Assembly: GCF_007752345.1 (NCBI RefSeq)
Contig: NZ_CP036299.1
Location: 4,250,001-4,314,000 of the forward strand
Direction: 5' to 3'
DNA from: Planctopirus ephydatiae
GTDB lineage: Bacteria > Planctomycetota > Planctomycetia > Planctomycetales > Planctomycetaceae
Length of the DNA stretch: 64,000 nucleotides
Shown here: positions 1-10,539 of the stretch, piece by piece
Position numbering within the stretch: position 1 is the first letter of the stretch
Layout of the letters: each line of letters starts with the position of its first letter
Translations under genes and position numbers: made by a program
The notes under the pieces: generated by a model
What the model saw: the letters and a program-made list of their open reading frames with translations, nothing else
Databases searched by the model: none
What the model was told of the DNA's origin: nothing

Positions 1-377
1 TTGTTGATGTTTTGAACTCGATCGGCATTCCCGCACAGTTCCGTGGGGTCACCAATCACCTGCCACTGGAACCTGATCTCTGCTTTCTCCGCTCCGACGA
101 GAACGACCTCGTCATCGGGGATCAGAAAATCCTGGGAAGTGCCCAGCGCAGGCGAAAGGGCTCACTCCTGCAGCACGGCAGCCTCATTCTTGGCAACTCG
201 CCAGTGACTCCCGAAATCCACGGTATCAGCGATATCTGTGGGACAGCATTCAACGAATTACACCGACTGGGACTGGCCACAAAGATCGCCAGCAACATCA
301 GCCATCAGCTTCACACTCACAACGACTGGCCCGCCGAACTGAGTTCTCTCCTGAATGAAGCCGAGACATCCGCCTGA
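1..377 (+). CDS. Lipoate/biotin protein ligase family protein, 3' part only
   Basis: The reading frame is open to the left edge of the window, so only the last ~125 residues are present. The segment DLVIGDQKILGSAQRR followed by LLQHGSLIL is the typical core of the LplA/LipM (BPL_LplA_LipB) family, where the lysine-containing strand and the glutamine-histidine-glycine-serine stretch contact the lipoyl/octanoyl-adenylate. Members transfer lipoate or octanoate to lipoyl domains of 2-oxoacid dehydrogenases and the glycine cleavage H protein in the cytoplasm. The exact substrate cannot be told from the fragment. A second family member lies at 8694-9455. Confidence 0.75.
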   Translation, partial: VDVLNSIGIPAQFRGVTNHLPLEPDLCFLRSDENDLVIGDQKILGSAQRRRKGSLLQHGSLILGNSPVTPEIHGISDICGTAFNELHRLGLATKIASNISHQLHTHNDWPAELSSLLNEAETSA

Positions 378-868
378 TCCCGCACGAGCCACAGCGACCA
401 CTGACACTGGAGTTCTCACTCAGAAAAGCGATGTCACGCCAAACTCGTTCTCCATCAGGAAGACGTCCATTGACGTTATAGTTCCAACTTCATGATCACC
501 AGGTTTTGAACAGCCAAAAACACAAACTCATGTTTAAAAAAAACAACGACGAATCATTAACCTTTGAACACATTGAGAAAGAATTCCAATTCAGTTCAAA
601 TTCAGAAACTTCATTGATTGACGCTCTCGCGAATGACTGGTAGCGTAAAACAATCAAATAATTGCTAGCAGTATTTGTTTTTCATCTGTTAACTCTCGAC
701 TGCATATCGCGAAACGTATCTGAGTATTTCGTCTTTATTCTCCCCCTGTCGTCAGCCATTGTTCATCGTCTCAGAGAATCCATCATCGGGGTATCCGTCT
801 TTTGAACGATTCAAAAGATTCCTTCCCCGGCAGATTTCATCCGGTAAGATCCTGGGAGAAGCCAACTC
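378..868. other. Intergenic region upstream of the FHA gene
   Basis: No coding signal was recognised on either strand. The right half is AT-rich and holds a perfect 8-bp inverted repeat at 799-817, annotated separately. The promoter of the FHA gene is probably here, but no confident -35/-10 pair could be assigned. Confidence 0.6.
799..817. promoter_or_regulatory. Inverted repeat upstream of the FHA gene, possible operator
   Basis: CTTTTGAA and TTCAAAAG flank the three bases CGA, a perfect 8-bp inverted repeat about 50 bases before the FHA start. It has no T-tract and lies in a plausible promoter region, so an operator is more likely than a terminator. No regulator is implied by its neighbours. 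Confidence 0.35.
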
Positions 869-1912
869 ATGCTCAAAGCAGAGTTAAAAATCCTCGTTGG
901 TAAGCATCAGGGAAAAGTCATTCCCCTGGCAGCGAGAAAGTTTCTCGTTGGCCGTGAGCAAGATTGCCACTTGAGGCCTAACAGTGATCTTGTCAGTCGC
1001 CACCATTGTGTCTTTACCATCGATGATTATGCCGTCCGCCTGAGAGACCTAGGCAGTACCAATGGCACGCAGGTCAATGGTGAGAATATTCGCGGAGAAG
1101 TGATTCTTAACGAAAGTGATCGGGTCACCATTGGCAAACTGGAACTGCAACTGCTCCTCAAAACCGAAGCCAATATTGAGACACAATCCGCTGCCGAAGC
1201 TCGGCAAGGCACCACAGCATTAGGCACTGCTCTCAATGAAGAAAACGCTGCCCGAGCGACTTTGGAACTGGCCAACTTCTCAATGGCCATGCCTGTCGAT
1301 ACAGCAGCTCAAGACACCAGCTATGAAATGGTGGCTTACACTCCCGAGGTCGCCACTGGCGATACCGCAATTGTGGGAAGTCCTCCTCCACCTTTAACCC
1401 CTGCGCCTCCTCCAGGCTTCGCCAACGTCGGAGCACCTCAGCAAGGTTATCCTCAGCAGCCATACCCGGCTGGCATGCCCCAGTACCAGAATCCTCAATA
1501 CCCCGGCATGCCAAATCCGGCATTCCCTAATTCCGGAATTGGTTATCCAGCCGCAGGTTACCCGGCCGCTGGCTACCCACAAGGAATGTATCCTGCCGGC
1601 TATCCCATGCCGGGCTACCCTCAGCAGGCCTATCCAGGGGTTCCAGGTTATGCAGGACAATCTCCCGCATATCCACCAACTGCCCCCATGCCCGGCTATG
1701 CTCCTCAACCGGTGGAAACACCTCAGGCACAGGGGCCTTCAGCCGGTGTCGTCCCGCCACCGATCAGGCTCCCCAATCCTGAAGAGACCGGCGCTGTCGA
1801 AGTCGCACCACCTCCTGCTGCTGGTGGCCCTTCGCCTTCAAAAACGGAAAAACCTTCAGATAAAGCGGGCGACATCATCAAGCAGTACTTGAATCGACGT
1901 GGCGGTCGCTGA
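869..1912 (+). CDS. FHA domain protein with long Pro/Gly/Tyr-rich tail
   Basis: Residues ~1-95 form a forkhead-associated domain: GREQDCHL, then SRHHCVF, then LRDLGSTNGTQVNG supply the Gly-Arg, Ser-x-x-His and Asn-Gly positions that bind phosphothreonine peptides. Residues ~170-290 are low complexity, with GYP-based repeats (GYPAAGYPAAGYP and variants), probably disordered or a multivalent interaction tail. A short basic C-terminus follows. No signal peptide or membrane segment is visible, so a cytoplasmic signalling adaptor is likely. The ATG start has GGGAGAAG about 7 bases upstream. No kinase gene is adjacent, so the partner is unknown. Confidence 0.85.
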   Translation: MLKAELKILVGKHQGKVIPLAARKFLVGREQDCHLRPNSDLVSRHHCVFTIDDYAVRLRDLGSTNGTQVNGENIRGEVILNESDRVTIGKLELQLLLKTEANIETQSAAEARQGTTALGTALNEENAARATLELANFSMAMPVDTAAQDTSYEMVAYTPEVATGDTAIVGSPPPPLTPAPPPGFANVGAPQQGYPQQPYPAGMPQYQNPQYPGMPNPAFPNSGIGYPAAGYPAAGYPQGMYPAGYPMPGYPQQAYPGVPGYAGQSPAYPPTAPMPGYAPQPVETPQAQGPSAGVVPPPIRLPNPEETGAVEVAPPPAAGGPSPSKTEKPSDKAGDIIKQYLNRRGGR

Positions 1913-2127
1913 TTTCTGGGCTCTGGCTCTTTGATCATCCCAATGATTCTCAACCTGAAGTCCTTTCAACATTCATCCCGGCTCTTGGTAGGAATGAGTG
2001 AAATTCTGATTCAAACTGAGACTCAGGTCTTGACCTCGCCCTGCAAAATGCCCAGAACAATTGTGTCAAAGCATTGATTGAACAGGATGTCGCCTGGCTC
2101 CACTCTTCGGCTTGCTGGAATCTTTTT

Positions 2128-2337
2128 ATGAGCACTGCGGATACCAATGCTGCTGAACAGCAGAGACGTTACCGGGAATTTCTCGACCTGATGCCTCTCA
2201 CCTTATCCCTGGCCGGACTCCCGCAAAGCGACTCCGGGAAATACTACACGGAAGAGCAGATCGAAGTACGTGCCTTTGCCGTCAGGCACGCGTACAAGGT
2301 TGCTCGGCAAATGGTCCGCGAAGCTGTCAATCGTTAG
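2128..2337 (+). CDS. Small conserved-looking protein of unknown function
   Basis: This encodes 69 residues starting MSTADTNAAEQQRRYREF, with no membrane segment and a helical, charged C-terminal half (YTEEQIEVRAFAVRHAYKVARQMVREA). The ATG at 2128 was preferred over 2074 because the upstream extension looks non-coding and GGAA precedes this ATG. It lies just before the ECF sigma gene on the same strand. Function unknown; I have the impression of similar short proteins in other planctomycetes but cannot verify it. Confidence 0.6.
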   Translation: MSTADTNAAEQQRRYREFLDLMPLTLSLAGLPQSDSGKYYTEEQIEVRAFAVRHAYKVARQMVREAVNR

Positions 2338-2432
2338 CGATTTTCCGACCCATGGATGCGGGTCGTCGGTAGGTTTCAGCATTTTGAAACCACACCCCAG
2401 ACAAGCGGGTATGACAGACAGGGATGCGTGGA

Positions 2433-3002
2433 ATGACTGAAACGTCGGAAATCCAGCTTGTCGATCGTTGCCTCGAGGGTGAACCTGACGCGACAGTTCT
2501 CTTCGTGCGCAAATTTGAGCGGCTCGTCTATTCCATTGCGATCCGTATGCTGGGGCATCATCAGGATGCGGAAGACGTTACGCAGGAGTCACTCACGCGG
2601 GCCATCAGGCATCTGGGTAACTGGAATCCCGCACGTCCGCTGAAACCCTGGCTGTTAGCGATTGTCGTCAACCGTTGTAAATCCAGACTGAGCTTGAAAT
2701 CTCGTCCGCAGGGAACTTCCCTCGAAGAGCATTCGGCACAGCACCTCAGCGTCCCGGCAACTCAGACGCAATCGGCCATCCAGGCAGAAACCGCCCTTCA
2801 AATTCAATTGGCTATGGAGAGCCTTAAACCCGAGTATCGACAGGTCTTTGAATTGTTTTACAAAGAAGAGCGATCTGTCGATGAAATCTCTCAACTCCTG
2901 AATATTCCTGAGGGAACCGTCAAAACCTGGCTCCATCGCGGTCGCAAGGCACTCGCAACAATTCTCAAAGAGCGACAACTCATTTCCGAATCCTCAAAAT
3001 GA
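2433..3002 (+). CDS. ECF-type RNA polymerase sigma factor
   Basis: The protein has 189 residues with the two-domain ECF layout. Region 2 is around FVRKFERLVYSIAIRMLGHH and QDAEDVTQESL, the -10 recognition helices. Region 4 is around EYRQVFELFYKEERS and IPEGTVKTWLHRGRKAL, a helix-turn-helix for the -35 element. It would direct RNA polymerase to a specific regulon under control of a membrane partner. ATG 2433 was chosen because AGGG lies 8 bases upstream; an in-frame ATG at 2424 is too close to it. The next gene on the same strand, 53 bases on, looks like its anti-sigma factor. Confidence 0.9.
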   Translation: MTETSEIQLVDRCLEGEPDATVLFVRKFERLVYSIAIRMLGHHQDAEDVTQESLTRAIRHLGNWNPARPLKPWLLAIVVNRCKSRLSLKSRPQGTSLEEHSAQHLSVPATQTQSAIQAETALQIQLAMESLKPEYRQVFELFYKEERSVDEISQLLNIPEGTVKTWLHRGRKALATILKERQLISESSK

Positions 3003-3055
3003 GCTACAGGCAATGTGTAACCTCCAGGGGTTCCTTTTTTGATCATGGGTGAATC

Positions 3056-4009
3056 GTGGATTGCCATCAATTTCATACAGAACTGGACAGCCTGAATTCT
3101 GCCCACACAGAACTTGATCATTCCTTATTGAGCGAACCCGCCCGGAAACATTTGCTCAATTGCCAGCATTGTCATACTCACTGGCATGACGAAACACAGC
3201 TCAGCGCAGCCATCTCAACCTGGAAAAAGTCCTCCGTTGCGCCTCTCCATAGTCGAGTCAGTCGCAAAACCCCAATCAGCAGCACATCAACTCGGCAAAT
3301 TCAGCAAAGCCGCTACATCACTCGCTCGGCCATCACCGCCATCGCAGCCTGCCTTGTGCTGGGGATGATCGCATTTCGTTCACCCAATTCCGCTGAAATC
3401 GTTGTTTCAACGTTCGATCCCCATCGTCCGGCAGCAACTACAGCTCCGGTATGGATCACCGCTGCGACGTTATCAGCCAGCCAGTTCTCAGGCAGTTCAT
3501 CTCCTGATCAGAGTGTCGGATTACCAGCCCCTACTCTAAGAAAGACGGTCACTCCGCGATTCCACACTGTCGCGACCACAGCCGCGATTCAACCCTCGGA
3601 TTCTTTAACTGCAGCAGGTTCAACCAGCCGGCCCGCTTTGACAACATACCTGTCATTGAGCCAGCCAGCGCTCCCTCTGGCGAAGCTGCGAGAACCGGTC
3701 GAGGCATGGAACTCCAAACTTCAGCAAAAGCATCAGGGGCCATTTCTGGAAACTGTCGGCGGGCTCTATGTCCCTGTCCCTGCTCCACCCGTCGAGCAAT
3801 GGCAGCAGGTCGCAGTCACTGTCGCTCCACTCAGCCAACACCTTGCTGATGCCTTTGCAGTCTTCTGCTCGCCCTTCCGGCAATCAGAAACTGAGCCTGT
3901 GGATATCCCCGGGGCATACAACGTCCCCTCATCCACATACGAGTTTTCTCCACTGCCTGCCAGCATCAAGCTCTCTCCATCTGGAAATCCAGCCTCCAGC
4001 CTGAGTTAG
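3056..4009 (+). CDS. Zinc-finger anti-sigma-like membrane protein
   Basis: The N-terminus carries H32-x3-C36-x2-C39, the signature of zinc-binding anti-sigma domains that mask ECF factors. One membrane helix follows at about residues 82-105 (ITAIAACLVLGMIAF), then ~210 residues rich in Ser, Thr and Pro that would lie outside the cytoplasmic membrane. Start is GTG. The position directly behind an ECF sigma gene supports an anti-sigma role and probable co-transcription. The outer domain resembles nothing I recognise, so the signal sensed is unknown. Confidence 0.7.
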   Translation: MDCHQFHTELDSLNSAHTELDHSLLSEPARKHLLNCQHCHTHWHDETQLSAAISTWKKSSVAPLHSRVSRKTPISSTSTRQIQQSRYITRSAITAIAACLVLGMIAFRSPNSAEIVVSTFDPHRPAATTAPVWITAATLSASQFSGSSSPDQSVGLPAPTLRKTVTPRFHTVATTAAIQPSDSLTAAGSTSRPALTTYLSLSQPALPLAKLREPVEAWNSKLQQKHQGPFLETVGGLYVPVPAPPVEQWQQVAVTVAPLSQHLADAFAVFCSPFRQSETEPVDIPGAYNVPSSTYEFSPLPASIKLSPSGNPASSLS

Positions 4010-4090
4010 TTCTGCGCAAACCTGAGTTAATTCTACGCTAATGAGTGCAGTTCTCTGGAACGCTCCCGGCTCGTCTTCCCGGGCTCTGTA

Positions 4091-4708
4091 TTACCGTCCG
4101 GCCATCAGCCGCTCGACATACTTCCCCAGAATGTCTGTCTCGATATTCACTGTGTCGCCCACCTGACGCTGGCCTAACGTCGTTTCTTTCAACGTATGGG
4201 GAATCAACGCCACGCTGAAACCATCCCGTTTGGCCTCGACGACAGTCAAACTCACACCATCGACCGTCACACTCCCCTTAGGCACCAGTTGCCGTGCCAG
4301 TTCCGGAGTTAACGCGAATGCCATAAAGACCCACTCCGCCTCGTGATCGATCGACAAGATCCTGGCAGTCCCATCGACGTGGCCCTGCACAATATGGCCT
4401 CCAAAACGGGCATTGGCTTTCATCGCCCGCTCCAGATTCACACTCGCACCGCTGGTTAAAGCACCGAGATTCGTTTTCGACAGCGTCTCACTCCCCGCCT
4501 GAAAACTCCATTTCTCGGTGGGGTTTCCTTGGTTCTGAAGCTCCACCACAGTCAGGCAGCAGCCATTAATCGCCACGCTTTCGCCCAGCACGGCAGGATC
4601 TTCGGGCAAGAGCATCTGCACTGGCGGAGAAACTACGATCCTGACTCCCCCAGGTTCCGAGACTACAGCCTCAATCTGCCCCATCCCTTCGACCAATCCC
4701 GTAAACAT
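4091..4708 (-). CDS. ribE: Riboflavin synthase alpha chain
   Basis: The protein begins MFTGLVEGMGQIEAV, the standard start of this enzyme, and consists of two similar lumazine-binding barrels (about residues 1-95 and 96-190; second repeat near MKANARFGGHIVQGHVDG and KGSVTVDGVSLTVV). It dismutates two 6,7-dimethyl-8-ribityllumazine molecules to riboflavin plus the pyrimidinedione, as a cytoplasmic homotrimer. The ATG at 4708 has GGGAGAAG 8 bases upstream, so the 15-residue extension of the longer frame is rejected. The 205-residue length is normal. No other rib gene is adjacent and no FMN riboswitch was seen. Confidence 0.95.
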   Translation of the reverse strand: MFTGLVEGMGQIEAVVSEPGGVRIVVSPPVQMLLPEDPAVLGESVAINGCCLTVVELQNQGNPTEKWSFQAGSETLSKTNLGALTSGASVNLERAMKANARFGGHIVQGHVDGTARILSIDHEAEWVFMAFALTPELARQLVPKGSVTVDGVSLTVVEAKRDGFSVALIPHTLKETTLGQRQVGDTVNIETDILGKYVERLMAGR

Positions 4709-4875
4709 GCCAACTTCTCCCGAACGTGTATCCTGCATCCAAAACCCCTTCATACCCGCTGTTTGTTGGCAGAATCGAGTTCTGGACGCTACAAGTGTAG
4801 GCCTCCAGAGGAGAATTGCACGGCTCTCCTTGTACCATTCACCGCAAAGTGTCCTTTAAACAGTTTCACTGCTGA

Positions 4876-6183
<1,308 letters not shown>

Positions 6184-6577
6184 TTGAGGCTCATGAGTTG
6201 TTCAGGGTGCCACTGCTGGCTGGCCAGCAGTGCTCCTTGCCTCAACCAGAAGTCGCCACTCCTCAAACATCACTTCCCAACAACCAACAACTCCCGGAGT
6301 CTGCCTCAGACTCCAGGAGTTTGTTTTTCATGAGCTTCGTATTGTTAAACGACATATCATCGGAGGTAGTTGCTGAAGGGTGGCTGGGGCAGGAGGCGAG
6401 CCTGAAGCTCGTCCCCAGATGGGGCAGTCCTCCTCTGTCGAACAAACCCACAAGGGCTAAGCTCCACGTCACCGTGGACGCTGATGCTCGGGTAGAAGAA
6501 GGGAATTCACCGAATCACCCTTGACGGACAACGAATCTTCATAGATGCCACCCGGAAATGTTCTCCACAAGGTTATT
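6184..6577. other. Intergenic region between eno and the CDF gene
   Basis: The region separates two convergent genes. Apart from the hairpin at 6211-6232 no gene, RNA or repeat was recognised. Short frames here lack coding character. Confidence 0.6.
6211..6232. terminator. Perfect hairpin downstream of eno (terminator or dispersed repeat)
   Basis: CACTGCTGG and CCAGCAGTG form a 9-bp perfect stem around the loop CTGG, 28 bases after the enolase stop. There is no T-tract, so intrinsic termination is doubtful. The same core may recur as a dispersed repeat in related genomes; this is from memory and unverified. Confidence 0.45.
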
Positions 6578-7606
6578 TCAAGTCTCGATCGTGACCGCTT
6601 CAAAGCCCAACTGACCGGCTTTTTCCCGGATGCGGGCTTTGACCTGTTCGACCTCTTCGAAGGTCGCTGGCGAACAGGTCACTCGCATCGTCAGCACATG
6701 CCGTTCACCATCGAGTGTCCACGCATGGAGATTTTCGACCTTCTGCACACCTTCAATCGATTGCACCATCGATTCCAGCGCTTTCGCATCCATCCCTTCC
6801 GGGAGTGACTGCAAAAACAACTCGCCCACACGCCACAGATTTCGACTTACATTCCACAACACGAAGACCGCCAGACCGATTGCCAGCAGTGGATCGAGCA
6901 GCGGAACATGCCAGATCGACATGATGGCACCACCCACCAGCACTGCTGCCCAACCCAGTGTATCTTCCCACAAGTGCCAACTCGCCACCTGCTCGTTGAG
7001 TGTCATCCCACCGTGCAGTCTCCAGGCAGCAAATCCATTGAAGACCAATCCCAGAATGGCAATCAGCACTACCTTCTCGCCTGCGACAGGTTGTGGATCC
7101 CATAACCGCTGCACAGATTCTCCCATCACATAAACCAACCCGAAGATCAGCACGATGCCAGTGAGAAAGGCCCCCAAAGGCGACAAACGCCCCATCCCAT
7201 AAGTGAACCGCGGACTTCGTGGTTGCCTCGAAACAATCTGCAGCCACCATGCCAGGCCCAGCGACAGGCAATCTCCCAGGTCGTGCACGGCATCCGTCGT
7301 AATCGCAATGCTGTTCGTCCAGTAGCCCCCCGCAAACTCGATGATCGTAAACAGCAGGTTCAACCCAAACGCAATCCCCAGGTTGATACTTGCCCCATGG
7401 GCATGGATATGCCCGTGTCCATGCGAATGACCATGACCGCACGTACGAACTGGCACAATTGGCAGCCCCTGCTGCACAGCATCTGGCCGATAACAGTGAT
7501 CGTGACCATGGTCATGGTCGTGATCGTGGTCATGTCCACAGCCAGCCGATTCACATCGGTCAGCGGGAGAGGCTGGCTGATTGTGGACTTCAGTTTTATT
7601 CAACAA
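6578..7606 (-). CDS. Cation diffusion facilitator (Zn/Co/Cd efflux) with His-rich N-terminus
   Basis: The protein has six predicted membrane helices and a C-terminal cytoplasmic domain, the usual CDF layout. Landmarks are TDAVHDLGDCLSLGLAWW (metal-site HD motif in TM2) and the TM5-region stretch WEDTLGWAAVLVGG. The N-terminus is extremely His/Asp-rich (alternating HD and GH runs, about residues 22-65), typical of zinc-buffering loops. It would export divalent cations by proton antiport. No ATG is available. TTG at 7606 is favoured because GGGGAAGG lies 6 bases upstream, while the TTG at 7654 has no such site. The metal specificity is inferred only. Confidence 0.88.
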   Translation of the reverse strand: MLNKTEVHNQPASPADRCESAGCGHDHDHDHDHGHDHCYRPDAVQQGLPIVPVRTCGHGHSHGHGHIHAHGASINLGIAFGLNLLFTIIEFAGGYWTNSIAITTDAVHDLGDCLSLGLAWWLQIVSRQPRSPRFTYGMGRLSPLGAFLTGIVLIFGLVYVMGESVQRLWDPQPVAGEKVVLIAILGLVFNGFAAWRLHGGMTLNEQVASWHLWEDTLGWAAVLVGGAIMSIWHVPLLDPLLAIGLAVFVLWNVSRNLWRVGELFLQSLPEGMDAKALESMVQSIEGVQKVENLHAWTLDGERHVLTMRVTCSPATFEEVEQVKARIREKAGQLGFEAVTIET

Positions 7607-7676
7607 CGCGAACCTTCCCCTCACACGGCGAACATCCAGATACCAGGGACCCAATCACGCTCATCCCCATAGCCCA

Positions 7677-8438
7677 TCAATCGATCAACGTGCCCCAGCC
7701 CAATCGCTGATCGGTCTTCCAGGGATCTCCACCGCCATTCTTCCCCTGGGCTTGAGGCTGAAAATCATTCACATATTCAATGGCCTCAATCTGCTTGGCC
7801 TTGAGCATGGAATTCAACAGCCCATCTCGTTCACCATCGACATCAGGGCTGATATGGTGGGTGATCTCTTCCGTCGTATGGCTCAATCCCACCCGCTCAT
7901 CGAATGTCACACTCCCGATCCAAAAGAGTCGCCCCTGGTCGTCTTTCTCTTCACAACGCCACAATCGAACATGATGCCGCTGGCGGGCACTCTCACCCAC
8001 TGGCAATTCAAAGGCGAGATCCTGCTTACGGCCGAACAGGTACAAACTGCTTACTGGAGCGACAGCATCCGGACGGTCAAGCACTGTGCTCTCGGCAATC
8101 CCCACGCTCGATTTCAGATCAATCTTCTCGGCTTCCGTCCAGCCAATCGCATGAAAAGCTTTGATCAATTGCTCTTCACTCCCCACAAAACCCACATTTA
8201 ATGGATCACCAGGAATTCCCAGCTTGGTATGTGTGAGCGTGGGGGCATTCGTCAAAGCCGGGTGCCGCTTCTCATACCGCCACCAGCCCAAAGGTAAAAC
8301 AACATACGCCACAGCCAGATAACCCAAGAGCACGACAATCAGCCCGTAGCGCAACGTCGAAAGCCACTCCCGTCGGCCACCAGCAGGGTGCCTGAGCTGA
8401 TCAGAATCGACAGCGTGATCCACTTCCTGGCTGACCAT
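7677..8438 (-). CDS. LssY_C-like membrane-anchored protein
   Basis: Start ATG 8438 (MVSQEVDHAVDSDQ) has AAGGTGG about 5 bases upstream, which rules against the longer frame. One membrane helix lies at about residues 30-52 (LIVVLLGYLAVAYVVLPLGWW). The outer part matches the LssY C-terminal domain pattern: NVGFVGSEEQLIKAFHAIGW, then YLFGRKQDLAFELP, RHHVRLWR, FWIGSVTFDERVG and THHISPDVDGERD. The biochemical role of this domain is not known to me. It lies 70 bases upstream of the CDF gene on the same strand, so co-transcription is possible. Confidence 0.65.
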   Translation of the reverse strand: MVSQEVDHAVDSDQLRHPAGGRREWLSTLRYGLIVVLLGYLAVAYVVLPLGWWRYEKRHPALTNAPTLTHTKLGIPGDPLNVGFVGSEEQLIKAFHAIGWTEAEKIDLKSSVGIAESTVLDRPDAVAPVSSLYLFGRKQDLAFELPVGESARQRHHVRLWRCEEKDDQGRLFWIGSVTFDERVGLSHTTEEITHHISPDVDGERDGLLNSMLKAKQIEAIEYVNDFQPQAQGKNGGGDPWKTDQRLGWGTLID

Positions 8439-8693
8439 GGCCCACCTTTCAAATCGTCCAAAGCCCGTTGCACGACATATCACATAGTTCAGTTTCATCA
8501 CACGAGATGCATCATTGCCCGGCATTGAGGACAGCATGTCCTGCTCAAGGAGTCAATTGACGGGAAAAAGCCGTGCAGTGACTCAATTTTTCGATCTTCA
8601 GGGCCGCACATCCCGCATCGACCGAAGTCTCGTTATTCTTCAGTCGCGTTCACGACCCAAAGTGGCCCCTGGAAACGACTTCCTCGAAGTGTC

Positions 8694-9455
8694 TCAGGCG
8701 TTCCACTCCGGAGTGCGATATCTCTCCCGCGCCAACTGGGCCGTCAGATCAGAAGGGGGCACAAAGTGCTCATCTTCATCAGCGTTCCAGGCAGTGGCAA
8801 TTGCAGACGTGAGCTGTTCGCGCGTCGCCGCCACATTCATCACAAACTCATCATGGCCGCGACCGACTCGATAATCGGGCTGCCGAGAGGGCATGTTCAG
8901 ATAGCGACTGATTCTTGGCAGATCAAATCCATACAAAATCGAACCATGGTGCAACAGCGCATGCCGACTATATTTCTGGGCATTCCCGGAAAACTTCCGC
9001 TCACCAACCACCAGATCACTCGTCCCCTTGATCTGCACATCACCCACAATGGGACGTAATTGCTTGACGATTCTGCCTAACAACTGACAGGTTGTCGCCG
9101 GCACTCCCAGTTTGGAAATCTCTGCCGTAAGTGGCACCACGACTGTGAACATCAGACACCCCGGGCCAGCCACAACAGTCCCACCCCCACTGCATCGCCG
9201 ATAGATTTCCACTCCATCAGCAACACAGGCCGCTGCATCCACCTCTTTCTCACGCGAGTTCGAACGCCCCAAGATCACAGCATGCCGACGCAGCTCCCAA
9301 AACCGCACACAGGCCGCTTCTGGCTCATCGTTCACGGTCAGCAATAAGGCTTCGTCGAAGGCCAGATTGTCCGGAGCTGTCGGCAACGAATAATCAATCC
9401 GATCCACTTCTACCGGCCAAAGATCCAGCAATCGCGTGCAAATGTCCTCCGCCAT
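8694..9455 (-). CDS. Lipoate/octanoate protein ligase family protein
   Basis: The 253 residues cover the full BPL_LplA_LipB domain. Landmarks are NLAFDEALLL, RFWELRRHAVILGRSN, EIYRRCSGGGTVVAGPGCL (substrate loop) and DLVVGERKFSGNAQK with the catalytic lysine, then LHHGSILYGFDL. Known activities in the family are lipoate-protein ligase and octanoyl transfer. No separate C-terminal LplA accessory domain is present, which fits LipM-like transferases or bipartite ligases equally well. It acts in the cytoplasm. Function beyond the family is not resolved, and a related gene fragment lies at the left edge of the window. Confidence 0.85.
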   Translation of the reverse strand: MAEDICTRLLDLWPVEVDRIDYSLPTAPDNLAFDEALLLTVNDEPEAACVRFWELRRHAVILGRSNSREKEVDAAACVADGVEIYRRCSGGGTVVAGPGCLMFTVVVPLTAEISKLGVPATTCQLLGRIVKQLRPIVGDVQIKGTSDLVVGERKFSGNAQKYSRHALLHHGSILYGFDLPRISRYLNMPSRQPDYRVGRGHDEFVMNVAATREQLTSAIATAWNADEDEHFVPPSDLTAQLARERYRTPEWNA

Positions 9456-9501
9456 GCGGCTGGTCTCTCACAAAGGCTCTAGTTTCTCTCACAGAGTGAG
9501 T

Positions 9502-10524
9502 TTAACCTGCCACGAACTCGTTGCCCACTTTACGGGCTCTCTGAGGCTTATCCACATTCACGCCCAGAGCCATGCCAATCTCCACCAGCAGGTTCCAGCC
9601 GGCACACAGCTCGACAAATCCTGAAAGACTTCCCCCATCCGGAATCTGAATGTTCGGGAACATCGTCTCGCGGGGCGAAATGGTCACGACGGTCAAGCCC
9701 ACTCCCTTCACCAGCACATCCATGAACTTATGTTCGGACTCGGCATATGGATTGATCCACACCACCACATCGTCGGCCTGCATGATCTCTTCAATCCCAT
9801 GGACGGCATACGTCCCTTCCAGGAAATCGCTGGGCTTACGCGTGATTTCATTGGTCTTGAGTGTCAGCTCTTCCGCGACACCATCATTCCGTCCCGCGAA
9901 ATAGATTGTCCTGGCGTTAGCGAGCTTCTCGATGATCTCCCCATCAATCGGCTGAGTCAGCACTTTCTGCACCTGATCAGCGAGTGTCGGCAGCTGGCCC
10001 TTGAGATTCGATACACCCGCCACAGCTTCAACCAGTGCCCGCACCACCAGAGCCTGTTCAATCACACTCTTGGTGGCTGCGACCGCACCTTCTTTACCAC
10101 ACTTCAGGACATGTCCTCGTTTGGCAAGAGCTTCCAGAGGTGATGCCGCCAGAGCCGTCAAACTGTAGAGTGCCGGATGCCCGGCCCCTTTGAGCTGCGT
10201 AAACAGCCGAATCACTTCTGCTGTCTTGCCACTATTTGAAGCCGCCAAGACTGCCCAGTCGTTCAAGGCATAATCCTGCGACTGCCGACCAGCTTCCGTA
10301 TGCAGCACGCACGGCCACCCCTGCTGGCGGGAGTACATGATGGCATTCTTCCCCGGGAAGAGTCGGCTCGATCCTTCGCCTGTCAGCAGCAATCGACCAG
10401 CCGCACGAACCTCCTGGGCTGTCTCACTCACCACTTGAGGATCGAACTCACGAATCACCTGGGGCACAGCCAGCATATCGGCCACAAGTCCAAACCCGGC
10501 ATACGGCTCACGATCAGCAAACAT
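9502..10524 (-). CDS. Double-SIS-domain sugar-phosphate protein
   Basis: The 340 residues hold two sugar isomerase (SIS) folds. In the first (about 40-190), LLLTGEGSSRLFPGKNA and ASNSGKTAEVIRLF are the phosphosugar-binding loops; the second begins near ARTIYFAGRNDGVAEEL. This resembles the isomerase half of glucosamine-6-phosphate synthase and AgaS/FrlB-type deaminases, without a glutaminase domain. It likely isomerises or deaminates a phosphosugar in the cytoplasm; the substrate is unknown. ATG 10524 has AGGTG just upstream; the longer frame reads through a palindromic repeat and is rejected. The phosphofructokinase gene lies immediately upstream. Confidence 0.8.
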   Translation of the reverse strand: MFADREPYAGFGLVADMLAVPQVIREFDPQVVSETAQEVRAAGRLLLTGEGSSRLFPGKNAIMYSRQQGWPCVLHTEAGRQSQDYALNDWAVLAASNSGKTAEVIRLFTQLKGAGHPALYSLTALAASPLEALAKRGHVLKCGKEGAVAATKSVIEQALVVRALVEAVAGVSNLKGQLPTLADQVQKVLTQPIDGEIIEKLANARTIYFAGRNDGVAEELTLKTNEITRKPSDFLEGTYAVHGIEEIMQADDVVVWINPYAESEHKFMDVLVKGVGLTVVTISPRETMFPNIQIPDGGSLSGFVELCAGWNLLVEIGMALGVNVDKPQRARKVGNEFVAG

Positions 10525-10539
10525 GAAACACCTGTCAAA

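Noticed and set aside
1530-1640. DNA-level tandem repeats
   Set aside because: They encode the GYP repeats of the FHA protein tail and need no separate explanation.
4000-4037. Two copies of CCTGAGTTA-type sequence
   Set aside because: Short, imperfect 17-base direct repeat after the anti-sigma-like gene; too little to call a functional element.
7390-7560. CATGACC-type short repeats resembling a CRISPR
   Set aside because: They are His/Asp codons of the metal exporter N-terminus; no spacers or regular repeat length.
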